Source: Enterovibrio paralichthyis (GTDB lineage Bacteria > Pseudomonadota > Gammaproteobacteria > Enterobacterales > Vibrionaceae). From it: 64,000 nt of DNA. A program made the translations under genes and the position numbers. The DNA lies in contig NZ_JAHUTS010000005.1 in assembly GCF_019209835.1 (NCBI RefSeq), positions 186,001-250,000 of the forward strand, written 5' to 3'. The first letter of the stretch is position 1. Every line of letters begins with the position of its first letter. Below are positions 44,118 to 51,380 of the stretch, piece by piece. The notes under the pieces were generated by a model that had not been told where the DNA came from, did no database searches, and saw nothing but the letters and a program-made list of their open reading frames with translations.

Positions 44118-44969
44118 ATGCAGTTGAAAATCGTCAGTGGTCGCTCAGGTTCAGGTAAATCCGTCGCCTTACGCGTACTGGAAGATTTAGGGTATTACTG
44201 CGTTGATAACCTTCCCGTGACATTACTGCCGCAATTTGTCGCAAGTCAGAATGGTGACGAAGCGAATATCGCCGTCAGTATTGATATCCGCAACATGCCC
44301 GCCGATCCGGACGAGATCACTCATACCCTGGCGAAACTGCCTGATGATCTTGATATCGATATCTTCTTCCTCGATGCCGATGACAGTGAGTTGGTCAAAC
44401 GCTTCAGCGAAACCCGCCGCCTGCATCCTTTAAGCCGCGACAACCTGACGCTGGAACAAGCCATTGAGCGCGAAAAGCAGATGCTTACGCCACTCAAAGA
44501 GCGCGCGGACAAAGTCATCAATACCTCGAAACATTCAGTACACGATCTCAGCGAAGCGGTTCGCTCTCTGGTGTTGGGACGTACCAACCGGGATCTGGTG
44601 ATGGTCTTTGAATCCTTCGGCTTCAAACACGGTTTACCGTCCGATGCCGACTACGTATTCGATGTTCGCTTTCTGCCAAATCCACACTGGGAACCCGCAC
44701 TTCGTCCTCTTACCGGGCTCGATGAGCCAGTAAAAATGTTCCTCGCCGCCGAGCAAGATGTCGCCATGCTGATAGCCCAGATAAAAAGCTTTCTGGAATC
44801 CTGGTTGCCATCGCTGGAGAAAAACAACCGCAGTTATCTCACCGTCGCCATCGGCTGCACCGGTGGCCAGCACCGCTCGGTTTATATCGCGCAGGTTCTT
44901 GGTGACTACTTTGCAGCGACCGGACATCAGGTTCAAATTCGCCACCGCACCCTTGAAGGAAAAGTATGA
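44118..44969 (+). CDS. rapZ: RNase adapter protein RapZ
   Basis: RapZ (283 aa) guides RNase E to the sRNA GlmZ in E. coli and so controls glucosamine-6-phosphate synthase. Walker A GRSGSGKS is at 8-15, Walker B-like DIDIFFLDAD near 76-85, and the C-terminal domain ends with the GCTGGQHRSV loop and RHRTLEGKV. ATG 44118 has AGGAC upstream; the longer frame starting inside ptsN is discarded. Confidence 0.96.
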   Translation: MQLKIVSGRSGSGKSVALRVLEDLGYYCVDNLPVTLLPQFVASQNGDEANIAVSIDIRNMPADPDEITHTLAKLPDDLDIDIFFLDADDSELVKRFSETRRLHPLSRDNLTLEQAIEREKQMLTPLKERADKVINTSKHSVHDLSEAVRSLVLGRTNRDLVMVFESFGFKHGLPSDADYVFDVRFLPNPHWEPALRPLTGLDEPVKMFLAAEQDVAMLIAQIKSFLESWLPSLEKNNRSYLTVAIGCTGGQHRSVYIAQVLGDYFAATGHQVQIRHRTLEGKV

Positions 44970-45241
44970 CGTCTCTCAGTAAAGAGGTGCTGATCCGCAA
45001 TCGCCTCGGCCTTCATGCCCGCGCCGCCGTTAAACTGGTCGAGCTGGCACAGAGTTTTGATGCCACTGTAATGCTGAGCAAAGACGAACAATCCGTGACC
45101 GCCGACAGCGTCATGGGGATCCTGCTGCTCGACTCCAGCCAGGGCGAAAAGATCACTGTTTCTGCCGAAGGTACACAGGCTGAAGAAGCCTTTGATGCCA
45201 TCACGGCTTTGATCGAAGCGGGCTTTGACGAAGACAACTGA
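44966..45241 (+). CDS. npr: Nitrogen PTS phosphocarrier NPr
   Basis: NPr (91 aa) is an HPr-like protein that relays phosphate from EI-Ntr to PtsN. The active His17 lies in RNRLGLHARAAVKLVELA, and the Ser region is TADSVMGILLLDSSQG. It overlaps rapZ by four bases and ends the operon. Confidence 0.97.
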   Translation: MTSLSKEVLIRNRLGLHARAAVKLVELAQSFDATVMLSKDEQSVTADSVMGILLLDSSQGEKITVSAEGTQAEEAFDAITALIEAGFDEDN

Positions 45242-45249
45242 CCGCTTCG

Positions 45250-45287
45250 CCAAACAACCTGAAACACGCCTGAATCAGGTTGTTTGG
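45250..45287. repeat. 13-bp perfect inverted repeat between npr and mgtE
   Basis: CCAAACAACCTGA (45250-45262) and TCAGGTTGTTTGG (45275-45287) flank a 12-base loop. There is no T tract on either side, so a simple intrinsic terminator is unlikely on this evidence. It begins 8 bases past the npr stop. Confidence 0.7.
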
Positions 45288-45418
45288 TGCCAGTCTCAAA
45301 ACTCACCCACATCAAATCCTTCTCTCGCCCCACCAGCCACCAAATGCCCAAAGACACTACGGGTCGTTTACGTTAATATTCATGTCATTACAAAGCCCGC
45401 TGTTGTTCGGACATATCC

Positions 45419-46786
45419 ATGGCAGAGAATTACGAAGTAGAACAATCCAGCCAAACGCATCAGACGTTGCAGGAGGTCAGCCGTGCGCTTGAAAACGGCA
45501 TGTTCGTGCATGTGCGTCGTCTTCTTGAGGACATGGAGCCTGAAGACATTGCACACCTGCTCGAAGCCTCCCCGCCGAAAAGCCGTCTGGTACTTTGGCA
45601 ATTAACCGACCCTGAAGAACAGGGCGAGATCCTCGAAGAGCTTTCCGAAGATGTGAAAGACGGCATCATGGTGCGTATGCAGCCGGAGCAGCTTGCCGCT
45701 GCAACGGAAGGCATGGATACCGATGATGTCGCCTACCTGCTGCGAAGCTTGCCAGACAACGTTTCACAAGACGTACTGGCACAGATGGATGCTCAGGATC
45801 GCGCCCGCGTAGAACAGGCACTGGCTTATCCGGAAGATACTGCCGGCGGCATGATGAACATCGACGTGGTGACCATCCGCTCGGATGTGACCGTCGATGT
45901 GGTACTGCGTTATCTGCGCATGCGCGGCGAACTGCCGGAAGCCACTGACGCCCTTTATGTCGTCGATGAAAACAGCCGCCTCATCGGTGAGCTGCCTATC
46001 ACGGTACTTTTGACCTCCCAGCCGGACACCGAAGTGCTGGAAGTGATGGAAGACGTTGATGACGCAATCCCGGTCGAGATGGAAGACAGCGAAGTCGCTA
46101 GCCTGTTTGAGCGCCGCAACTGGGTTTCAGCGCCCGTTGTTGATGAGGAATACCAGTTGGTTGGCCGTATCACCATCGATGACGTGGTCGATATCATCCG
46201 TGAGGATGCCGAGCACTCTATGATGAGTATGGCCGGTCTGGATGATGAAGAGGACACCTTCGCTCCGGTACTGAAATCAGCCAAAAGCCGCAGTATCTGG
46301 CTCGGTGCCAACGTATTGGCCGCCTTGGCTGCTGCGTCCGTTTCGAACCTGTTTGAACACACCCTGGATCAAATGGCGGCCATTGCGGTATTGATGACCA
46401 TCGTGCCATCAATGGGCGGTGTGGCCGGTAACCAGACTGTCGCGCTGGTGATCCGCGGTCTTGCTGTAGGCCATATCGGTGAGTCCAACACCCGCTGGCT
46501 GCTGAACAAAGAAGCCTTGGTTGGACTACTGAACGGCGTGCTCTGGGCCTGTATTATCGGCGGCGTGGTTGTGCTGTGGAAAGGCAACCTGATGCTGGGC
46601 GGTATTATAGCCGCCGCCATGCTGACTAACCTGGTGGTTGCCGGTGTTGCTGGTGTGACTGTCCCTATCCTGCTGAAGAAGATGAAAGTCGACCCTGCCC
46701 TTGCTGGCGGTATGGCACTCACCACCATCACAGACATGGTTGGCCTCTCAGTCTTTCTTGGCCTCGCCACCCTCTTCCTCGTATAA
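45419..46786 (+). CDS. mgtE: Magnesium transporter MgtE
   Basis: MgtE (455 aa) is a gated Mg2+ channel. The N domain (about 25-125, LLEDMEPEDIAHLLEASPPKSRLVLWQLTDPEEQGEIL) is followed by two CBS domains (about 140-260, including VDEEYQLVGRITIDDVVDIIREDAEHSMM), then five C-terminal membrane helices (about 285-450) with MGGVAGNQTVALVIRGLAVG and ALTTITDMVGLSVFLGLA. The N and CBS parts sense cytosolic Mg2+. No M-box riboswitch was recognised upstream. Confidence 0.96.
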   Translation: MAENYEVEQSSQTHQTLQEVSRALENGMFVHVRRLLEDMEPEDIAHLLEASPPKSRLVLWQLTDPEEQGEILEELSEDVKDGIMVRMQPEQLAAATEGMDTDDVAYLLRSLPDNVSQDVLAQMDAQDRARVEQALAYPEDTAGGMMNIDVVTIRSDVTVDVVLRYLRMRGELPEATDALYVVDENSRLIGELPITVLLTSQPDTEVLEVMEDVDDAIPVEMEDSEVASLFERRNWVSAPVVDEEYQLVGRITIDDVVDIIREDAEHSMMSMAGLDDEEDTFAPVLKSAKSRSIWLGANVLAALAAASVSNLFEHTLDQMAAIAVLMTIVPSMGGVAGNQTVALVIRGLAVGHIGESNTRWLLNKEALVGLLNGVLWACIIGGVVVLWKGNLMLGGIIAAAMLTNLVVAGVAGVTVPILLKKMKVDPALAGGMALTTITDMVGLSVFLGLATLFLV

Positions 46787-46789
46787 CGA

Positions 46790-46817
46790 AAAAAGGCTTT
46801 CAGATGAAAGCCTTTTT
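46790..46817 (+). terminator. mgtE terminator
   Basis: AAAAAGGCTTTC-AGAT-GAAAGCCTTTTT. It is also A/T-flanked for the opposite direction, but pmbA ends 156 bases away. Confidence 0.88.
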
Positions 46818-46847
46818 ACTAAATATCAAATTGATACTAGGTATTTT

Positions 46848-46967
46848 GTGCTAAGCCAATTTTGCTGTAGCTAGGCCTCAAGCTTTTGAATCCCCGGGAG
46901 CTTAGTTCACTAAGTGACTGGGGTGAAAAAGCGTAGAGAACAACGCTACAGCGTAATTGGCGACGCA
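46848..46967. repeat. Large palindromic intergenic element
   Basis: About 120 bases fold into a multi-stem figure. The outer GTGC/GCAC (46848-46851, 46964-46967) and a 17-base arm (46855-46871) pair with 46945-46961 at 15 of 17 positions. Inside is CCCC...GGGG around CTTAG-TTCA-CTAAG, and a second small hairpin AGCGT/ACGCT. This resembles the ~100-bp palindromic intergenic repeats scattered in Vibrio and Shewanella genomes (recalled, not searched). Confidence 0.75.
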
Positions 46968-46973
46968 CAAAAG

Positions 46974-48314
46974 TTATTCGCCGCCAACTTTCAGTGACTC
47001 GATAAGAATCGACCCCGTTTGGATTTGGCTACGAAACTCAGTGTCTGCACCTACGGCCACGATCTGCTTGTACATATCGGCCAGGTTACCTGCGATGGTA
47101 ATTTCGCTCACTGGGTATTTGATTTCGCCGTTTTCAACGTAGAAGCCTGCTGCGCCTCGGGAGTAGTCACCTGTCACCACATTCACGCCCTGTCCCATCA
47201 ATTCAGTTACCAGCAGACCGGTACCCAGCTCTTTTAGCATCTGCTCGAAAGACTGGCCGGTGTTTTTGATAAACCAGTTGTGGATACCACCTGCATGGCC
47301 GGTTGGCTGCATGCCAAGCTTACGCGCGGCGTAGCTGGTTGCCAGATAGGTTTGCAGGGTACCGTCTTTGATGATTTCCAGATCGCGGGTGATCAGACCT
47401 TCGCTGTCAAACGGTGCACTCGCCATCCCTTTCAGGATATGCGGGCGCTCGCTGATCTCGAACCACTCAGGCAGGATCTGGTGACCCAGCTTATCCAGCA
47501 GGAAAGAAGACTTGCGGTACAGGTTTGAGCCACTGATCGCCATTACCAGATGTCCCAGCAGACCGGTTGCCACATCCGCGGCAAACATTACCGGCATCTG
47601 ACCGGTTGCCAGACGGCGGGGTTCCATGCGGGCGATGGTTTTTTCCGCCGCTTCAATACCGACACGCTCTGGCGTCCACAGTTCGTTTTTGTCACGCGCC
47701 ACTGTGTAGCTGTAATCGCGCTCCATGCCTTTGCTGTCTTCGGTAATCACGCTACAACTGATGCTGTGTCGGCTGGAAGCATAGCTGCCGAGCATGCCGT
47801 GGCTGTTACCATAGACGCGCACACCGTAGTGGCTGTCGTAGCTGGCACCGTCACTGAATTTAATGCGCTTGTCGTGTTCCAGTGCAGCGCGTTCTGCAGC
47901 AATCGCTTTTTCGGCGGCGTGATCCGGCTCTGGCTCATCCGGGTAGAACAGATCCAAGTCCGGGTATTCATAGGCCATCAGCTCAGCTGGTGCTGGTCCG
48001 GAAAACGGATCTTCCGAGGTGTAGTTGGCGATATCCAGCGCGGCTTCTACGGTCTGGGCAATCGCTTTTTCAGAAAGATCTGAGGTTGACGCACTGCCTT
48101 TACGCTGACCACGGTAGACAGTGATCCCCAGTGCGCCGTCGCTGTTGAACTCTACGTTCTCGACTTCACACATGCGGGTAGAAACACTGATCCCGGTCGT
48201 TTTGGTGATTGCCACTTCTGCGGCATCCGCCTTTTTACCGGCCAGTTCCAGCGCACGGCTTACTGCCGCTTCCAGCTCAGCGCGTTGCTGAGCAACCTGT
48301 TGTTTCACGTCCAT
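46974..48314 (-). CDS. pmbA: Metalloprotease subunit TldE (PmbA)
   Basis: TldE/PmbA (446 aa) forms a heterodimeric peptidase with TldD. The family blocks are clear: LDIANYTSEDPFSGPAP, SDGASYDSHYG and TGHAGGIHNWFIKNTG. Unlike TldD it lacks the HExxxH zinc motif, as expected for TldE. ATG 48314 (MDVKQQVAQQRAELE) is preferred over a TTG at 48329. It is divergent from darP and converges on mgtE. Confidence 0.95.
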   Translation of the reverse strand: MDVKQQVAQQRAELEAAVSRALELAGKKADAAEVAITKTTGISVSTRMCEVENVEFNSDGALGITVYRGQRKGSASTSDLSEKAIAQTVEAALDIANYTSEDPFSGPAPAELMAYEYPDLDLFYPDEPEPDHAAEKAIAAERAALEHDKRIKFSDGASYDSHYGVRVYGNSHGMLGSYASSRHSISCSVITEDSKGMERDYSYTVARDKNELWTPERVGIEAAEKTIARMEPRRLATGQMPVMFAADVATGLLGHLVMAISGSNLYRKSSFLLDKLGHQILPEWFEISERPHILKGMASAPFDSEGLITRDLEIIKDGTLQTYLATSYAARKLGMQPTGHAGGIHNWFIKNTGQSFEQMLKELGTGLLVTELMGQGVNVVTGDYSRGAAGFYVENGEIKYPVSEITIAGNLADMYKQIVAVGADTEFRSQIQTGSILIESLKVGGE

Positions 48315-48451
48315 AAGATCTTCAATCAATGAGTGTTGTCGCTAAGCATACCATCCGAGTAGAGGTCTATGCTTAAAAAACACCAGCAAAATTCGACATT
48401 CTTGATAAGATACGCGGTTATCGAAACCGTTAAACAACCTCGGGAAGCATT

Positions 48452-48982
48452 ATGGCCCGCAAGAACAAACGAGAGCCTTGGGAAGAGGAAGAAGAGATCA
48501 TCTGGGTCAGCAAGTCCGAGATGAAACGCGACATGGAAGCGCTGCAGAAACTGGGCGAAGAGCTTGTTGCCCTGAAACCCGCTGTTCTGGCGAAATTTCC
48601 GCTGGACGAAGACTTGCGTGAAGCGATTGCTGACGCGCAGCGTTTTGAAAAAGAAGCCCGTCGCCGCCAACTGCAACGCATTGGTAAGTTGATGCGCGCT
48701 GTCGATCCTGAGCCAATTCAGGCTGCGCTGGATCTGCTGAATAACAAGCACAGCCAGCAGTCTATTGAGCTGCATAAGCTGGAAAAAATGCGTGACCGCG
48801 TGGTTGCTGAAGGCGACAAAGCGATCAACGACGTGATGGCACTGCATCCGAAGGCGGATCGCCAGAAGCTGCGCCAGCTGGCTCGCCAGGCGAAGAAAGA
48901 GCAGGAAGGCAACAAGCCACCTAAGGCTTACCGCGAGATCTTCCAGTATCTGAAAGCGCTGAAAGCCGAATCTGAAGCGTAA
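48452..48982 (+). CDS. darP: 50S subunit biogenesis factor DarP (YjgA)
   Basis: DarP/YjgA (176 aa), a helical, highly charged protein that binds late 50S intermediates in E. coli and aids peptidyl-transferase-centre maturation. Recognised from WVSKSEMKRDMEALQKLGEELVAL and REIFQYLKALKAESEA. It lies back-to-back with pmbA, the same pairing as in E. coli. Confidence 0.95.
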   Translation: MARKNKREPWEEEEEIIWVSKSEMKRDMEALQKLGEELVALKPAVLAKFPLDEDLREAIADAQRFEKEARRRQLQRIGKLMRAVDPEPIQAALDLLNNKHSQQSIELHKLEKMRDRVVAEGDKAINDVMALHPKADRQKLRQLARQAKKEQEGNKPPKAYREIFQYLKALKAESEA

Positions 48983-49007
48983 AAAAGCCGGGGAAACCCG
49001 GCTTTTT
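48982..49007. terminator. Terminator between darP and tldD
   Basis: AAAAAGCCGGG with a GAAA tetraloop and CCCGGCTTTTT, shared by convergent darP and tldD. Confidence 0.92.
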
Positions 49008-49034
49008 GTTATCTGGTATCTGCTGGCTACAGAC

Positions 49035-50480
49035 TTATTCCGTGCCGCCCACTGTCATTGCATCCAGCTTCAGGGTTGGCTGGCCGACACCGACGGCGAC
49101 ACTCTGGCCTGCTTTACCACACACGCCCACACCGCGGTCAAGTTTAAGATCGTTACCCACCATAGATACCTGCTGCATGGCTTCGATGCCGCTGCCGATC
49201 AGGGTCGCACCTTTGACTGGCGTGGTCACTTTACCGTTTTCAATCAGGTAGGCTTCGCTGGTTGAGAACACAAACTTGCCCGAGGTGATATCCACCTGAC
49301 CGCCACCGAAGTTTGGCGCGTACAGGCCATATTCCACGCTGCTGATGATCTCTTCCGGCGTGCTTTCGCCAGCCAGCATGTAAGTATTGGTCATGCGCGG
49401 CATAGGCAGGTGTGCATAGGATTCACGGCGGCCGTTACCGGTTGGCGCAACGCCCATCAGTTTGGCATTGTGCTTGTCCTGCATGTAGCCTTTGAGGATA
49501 CCGTTCTCAATCAGCACGTTGTACTGACCCGGTACACCTTCATCATCGATATTGAGCGAACCGCGGCGGTCTTGCAGCGTACCGTCATCGACGATAGTAC
49601 ACAGCGGAGAGGTCACCTGCTCACCAATCTGACCGGTAAAGACAGACGACTCTTTACGGTTAAAGTCACCCTCCAGACCGTGACCTACCGCTTCATGCAG
49701 CAATACACCCGGCCAGCCTGCACCAAGAACCACTGGCATAGTACCCGCCGGTGCTGCCTTGGCATGCAGATTCACCAGCGCCTGACGTACCGCTTCATCG
49801 GCATAGTTCATTGCCACGCTCTTGCCGTTCTCTTCCGACGCAAAGTACTGGTAACCGAAACGGCCACCGCCACCGGCAGCACCACGCTCACGACGGCCAT
49901 CTTTCTCTACCAGCACGCTGACAGAAAAACGCACCAGTGGTCGCACATCTGCCGCATAGGTGCCATCGGTTGCTGCAATCAGCACCTGCTCGTAAACACC
50001 GACAATGCTGACAGAGACTTCCTGCACCAACGGCTCTTTGGCACGCACATAGGCATCGACCTCTTTCAGCAGGGCGATTTTTTCCTGCTTGGTCATGCTT
50101 TGCAGCGGGTCAACAGCCTGATAAATCATTGGATACTGGCGGGTTGCAAAGGCTGACACTTTCAGCTTGCCACCTTTGTCGGCAATGCCGCGCGCAGCCG
50201 TTGCGCTTTGCATCAGGGCATCGGCATTGATTTGGTCAGAATAGGCAAAACCGGTCTTCTCTCCGCTGATAGCGCGCACGCCCACACCGCGGTCGATGTT
50301 GAATGAACCGTCTTTGATAATGCTGTCTTCCAACACCAGAGATTCATGCCAACAAGACTGAAAATAGACATCGCCGTAATCGATATTGCGGGCAGCCAAA
50401 TGCTCCAGCGTGTGGCTGAGTTGATCTTTACTGACACCGGACAGGTGCAGCATCGTTTCTTCGACGTGTTCCAGACTCAT
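49035..50480 (-). CDS. tldD: Zinc metalloprotease TldD
   Basis: TldD (481 aa) is the catalytic subunit of TldD/E, which in E. coli degrades unfolded peptides and matures microcin B17 and CcdA. The zinc motif HEAVGHGLEGD is present. Other family blocks: SGEKTGFAYSDQINADAL, and GGGQVDITSGKFVFSTSEAYLIENGKV. ATG 50480 gives the usual 481-residue length; the upstream in-frame extension is unconserved. Confidence 0.97.
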   Translation of the reverse strand: MSLEHVEETMLHLSGVSKDQLSHTLEHLAARNIDYGDVYFQSCWHESLVLEDSIIKDGSFNIDRGVGVRAISGEKTGFAYSDQINADALMQSATAARGIADKGGKLKVSAFATRQYPMIYQAVDPLQSMTKQEKIALLKEVDAYVRAKEPLVQEVSVSIVGVYEQVLIAATDGTYAADVRPLVRFSVSVLVEKDGRRERGAAGGGGRFGYQYFASEENGKSVAMNYADEAVRQALVNLHAKAAPAGTMPVVLGAGWPGVLLHEAVGHGLEGDFNRKESSVFTGQIGEQVTSPLCTIVDDGTLQDRRGSLNIDDEGVPGQYNVLIENGILKGYMQDKHNAKLMGVAPTGNGRRESYAHLPMPRMTNTYMLAGESTPEEIISSVEYGLYAPNFGGGQVDITSGKFVFSTSEAYLIENGKVTTPVKGATLIGSGIEAMQQVSMVGNDLKLDRGVGVCGKAGQSVAVGVGQPTLKLDAMTVGGTE

Positions 50481-50514
50481 GAATTCACTGCTCTTTAGCG
50501 CTGAAAAAGGGATG

Positions 50515-50539
50515 TCCCGCAATCAACTGCATTGCGGGA
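50515..50539 (-). terminator. Hairpin between nit and tldD
   Basis: Minus-strand TCCCGCAAT-GCAGTTG-ATTGCGGGA, a 9-bp perfect stem, followed 6 bases later by T5. It may be a partial attenuator within the nit-tldD transcript. Confidence 0.4.
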
Positions 50540-50561
50540 ACGATATGGATTTGAGGTTGCG

Positions 50562-51380
50562 CTATTTCATCGCGCATTGCAACCGGGCGTGTTGCAGGAC
50601 GGGCATTTTACTGCGAATTGCTTTGTTAGAGGCTAAATCGACATCAACGCACACGGAGCCTATCTCATCTGCAAGCTCGCCAGAGATTTGTCCCCAAGGG
50701 TCGACAATCATGGAATGGCCATAGGTTTCACGGCCGCCCTGATGAATGCCACACTGCGCGGCAGCAAGCACCCAGCACTGGGTTTCAATCGCACGGGCAC
50801 GCAACAGGATTTCCCAGTGCGCCACACCGGTGACTTTAGTGAAGGCGGCGGGGATAACAATGATGTCCGCCCCACGCTGGCGAAGCGCGGCATAAAGCTG
50901 CGGAAAACGAATGTCGTAGCAAATCGATAAGCCAAGCGTGCCAAAGGGCGTATCCACCAACACCAGATTATCACCGGCGCGGAAGGTGTCAGACTCTCGG
51001 TAGCTGCGGTGGTTGTCCGCGATATCCACGTCAAACATATGCAACTTTTCGTAGGAGGAACGCAGATTTCCCGCCGCGTCATAGACCAGACAGGCAGTAC
51101 TCAGGGTGCCATCGTTGTTGCGGATAGGAAATGAACCCACCACCAGCCAGATCCCCAACTCGAAGGCGAGTTGGGACAACTTTTTCTGCAGCGACCCGTG
51201 CCCCATTACCTCTGCGTGTTTTTCGTAGTCTTCCTTACTACCAAACACCAGAGAATTTTCAGGGGTTAAGACCAGCCTTGCACCTTGTTCACGCAGATGC
51301 TTGAGTTGCCCCTCAAGCATCTCCAGGTTGTCATCTGGATTCATCCCTGAATTCATTTGTACAACACCAAACTTGGTCAT
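50562..51380 (-). CDS. nit: Nitrilase-superfamily amidase (deaminated-glutathione amidase-like)
   Basis: A 272-residue carbon-nitrogen hydrolase. The catalytic triad is E41 (LTPENSLVF), K112 (YEKLHMFDVD) and C154 (LGLSICYDIRFPQ). The pattern resembles the Nit1/YbeM group that removes deaminated glutathione, but substrate is inferred. It is inserted between tldD and yhdP, whereas E. coli has those two adjacent. Its ATG overlaps the yhdP stop (ATGA). Confidence 0.88.
   Translation of the reverse strand: MTKFGVVQMNSGMNPDDNLEMLEGQLKHLREQGARLVLTPENSLVFGSKEDYEKHAEVMGHGSLQKKLSQLAFELGIWLVVGSFPIRNNDGTLSTACLVYDAAGNLRSSYEKLHMFDVDIADNHRSYRESDTFRAGDNLVLVDTPFGTLGLSICYDIRFPQLYAALRQRGADIIVIPAAFTKVTGVAHWEILLRARAIETQCWVLAAAQCGIHQGGRETYGHSMIVDPWGQISGELADEIGSVCVDVDLASNKAIRSKMPVLQHARLQCAMK

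Noticed and set aside
45242..45418. Possible Mg2+ riboswitch before mgtE
   Set aside because: Only 177 bases, dominated by one simple hairpin; no M-box conserved elements seen.
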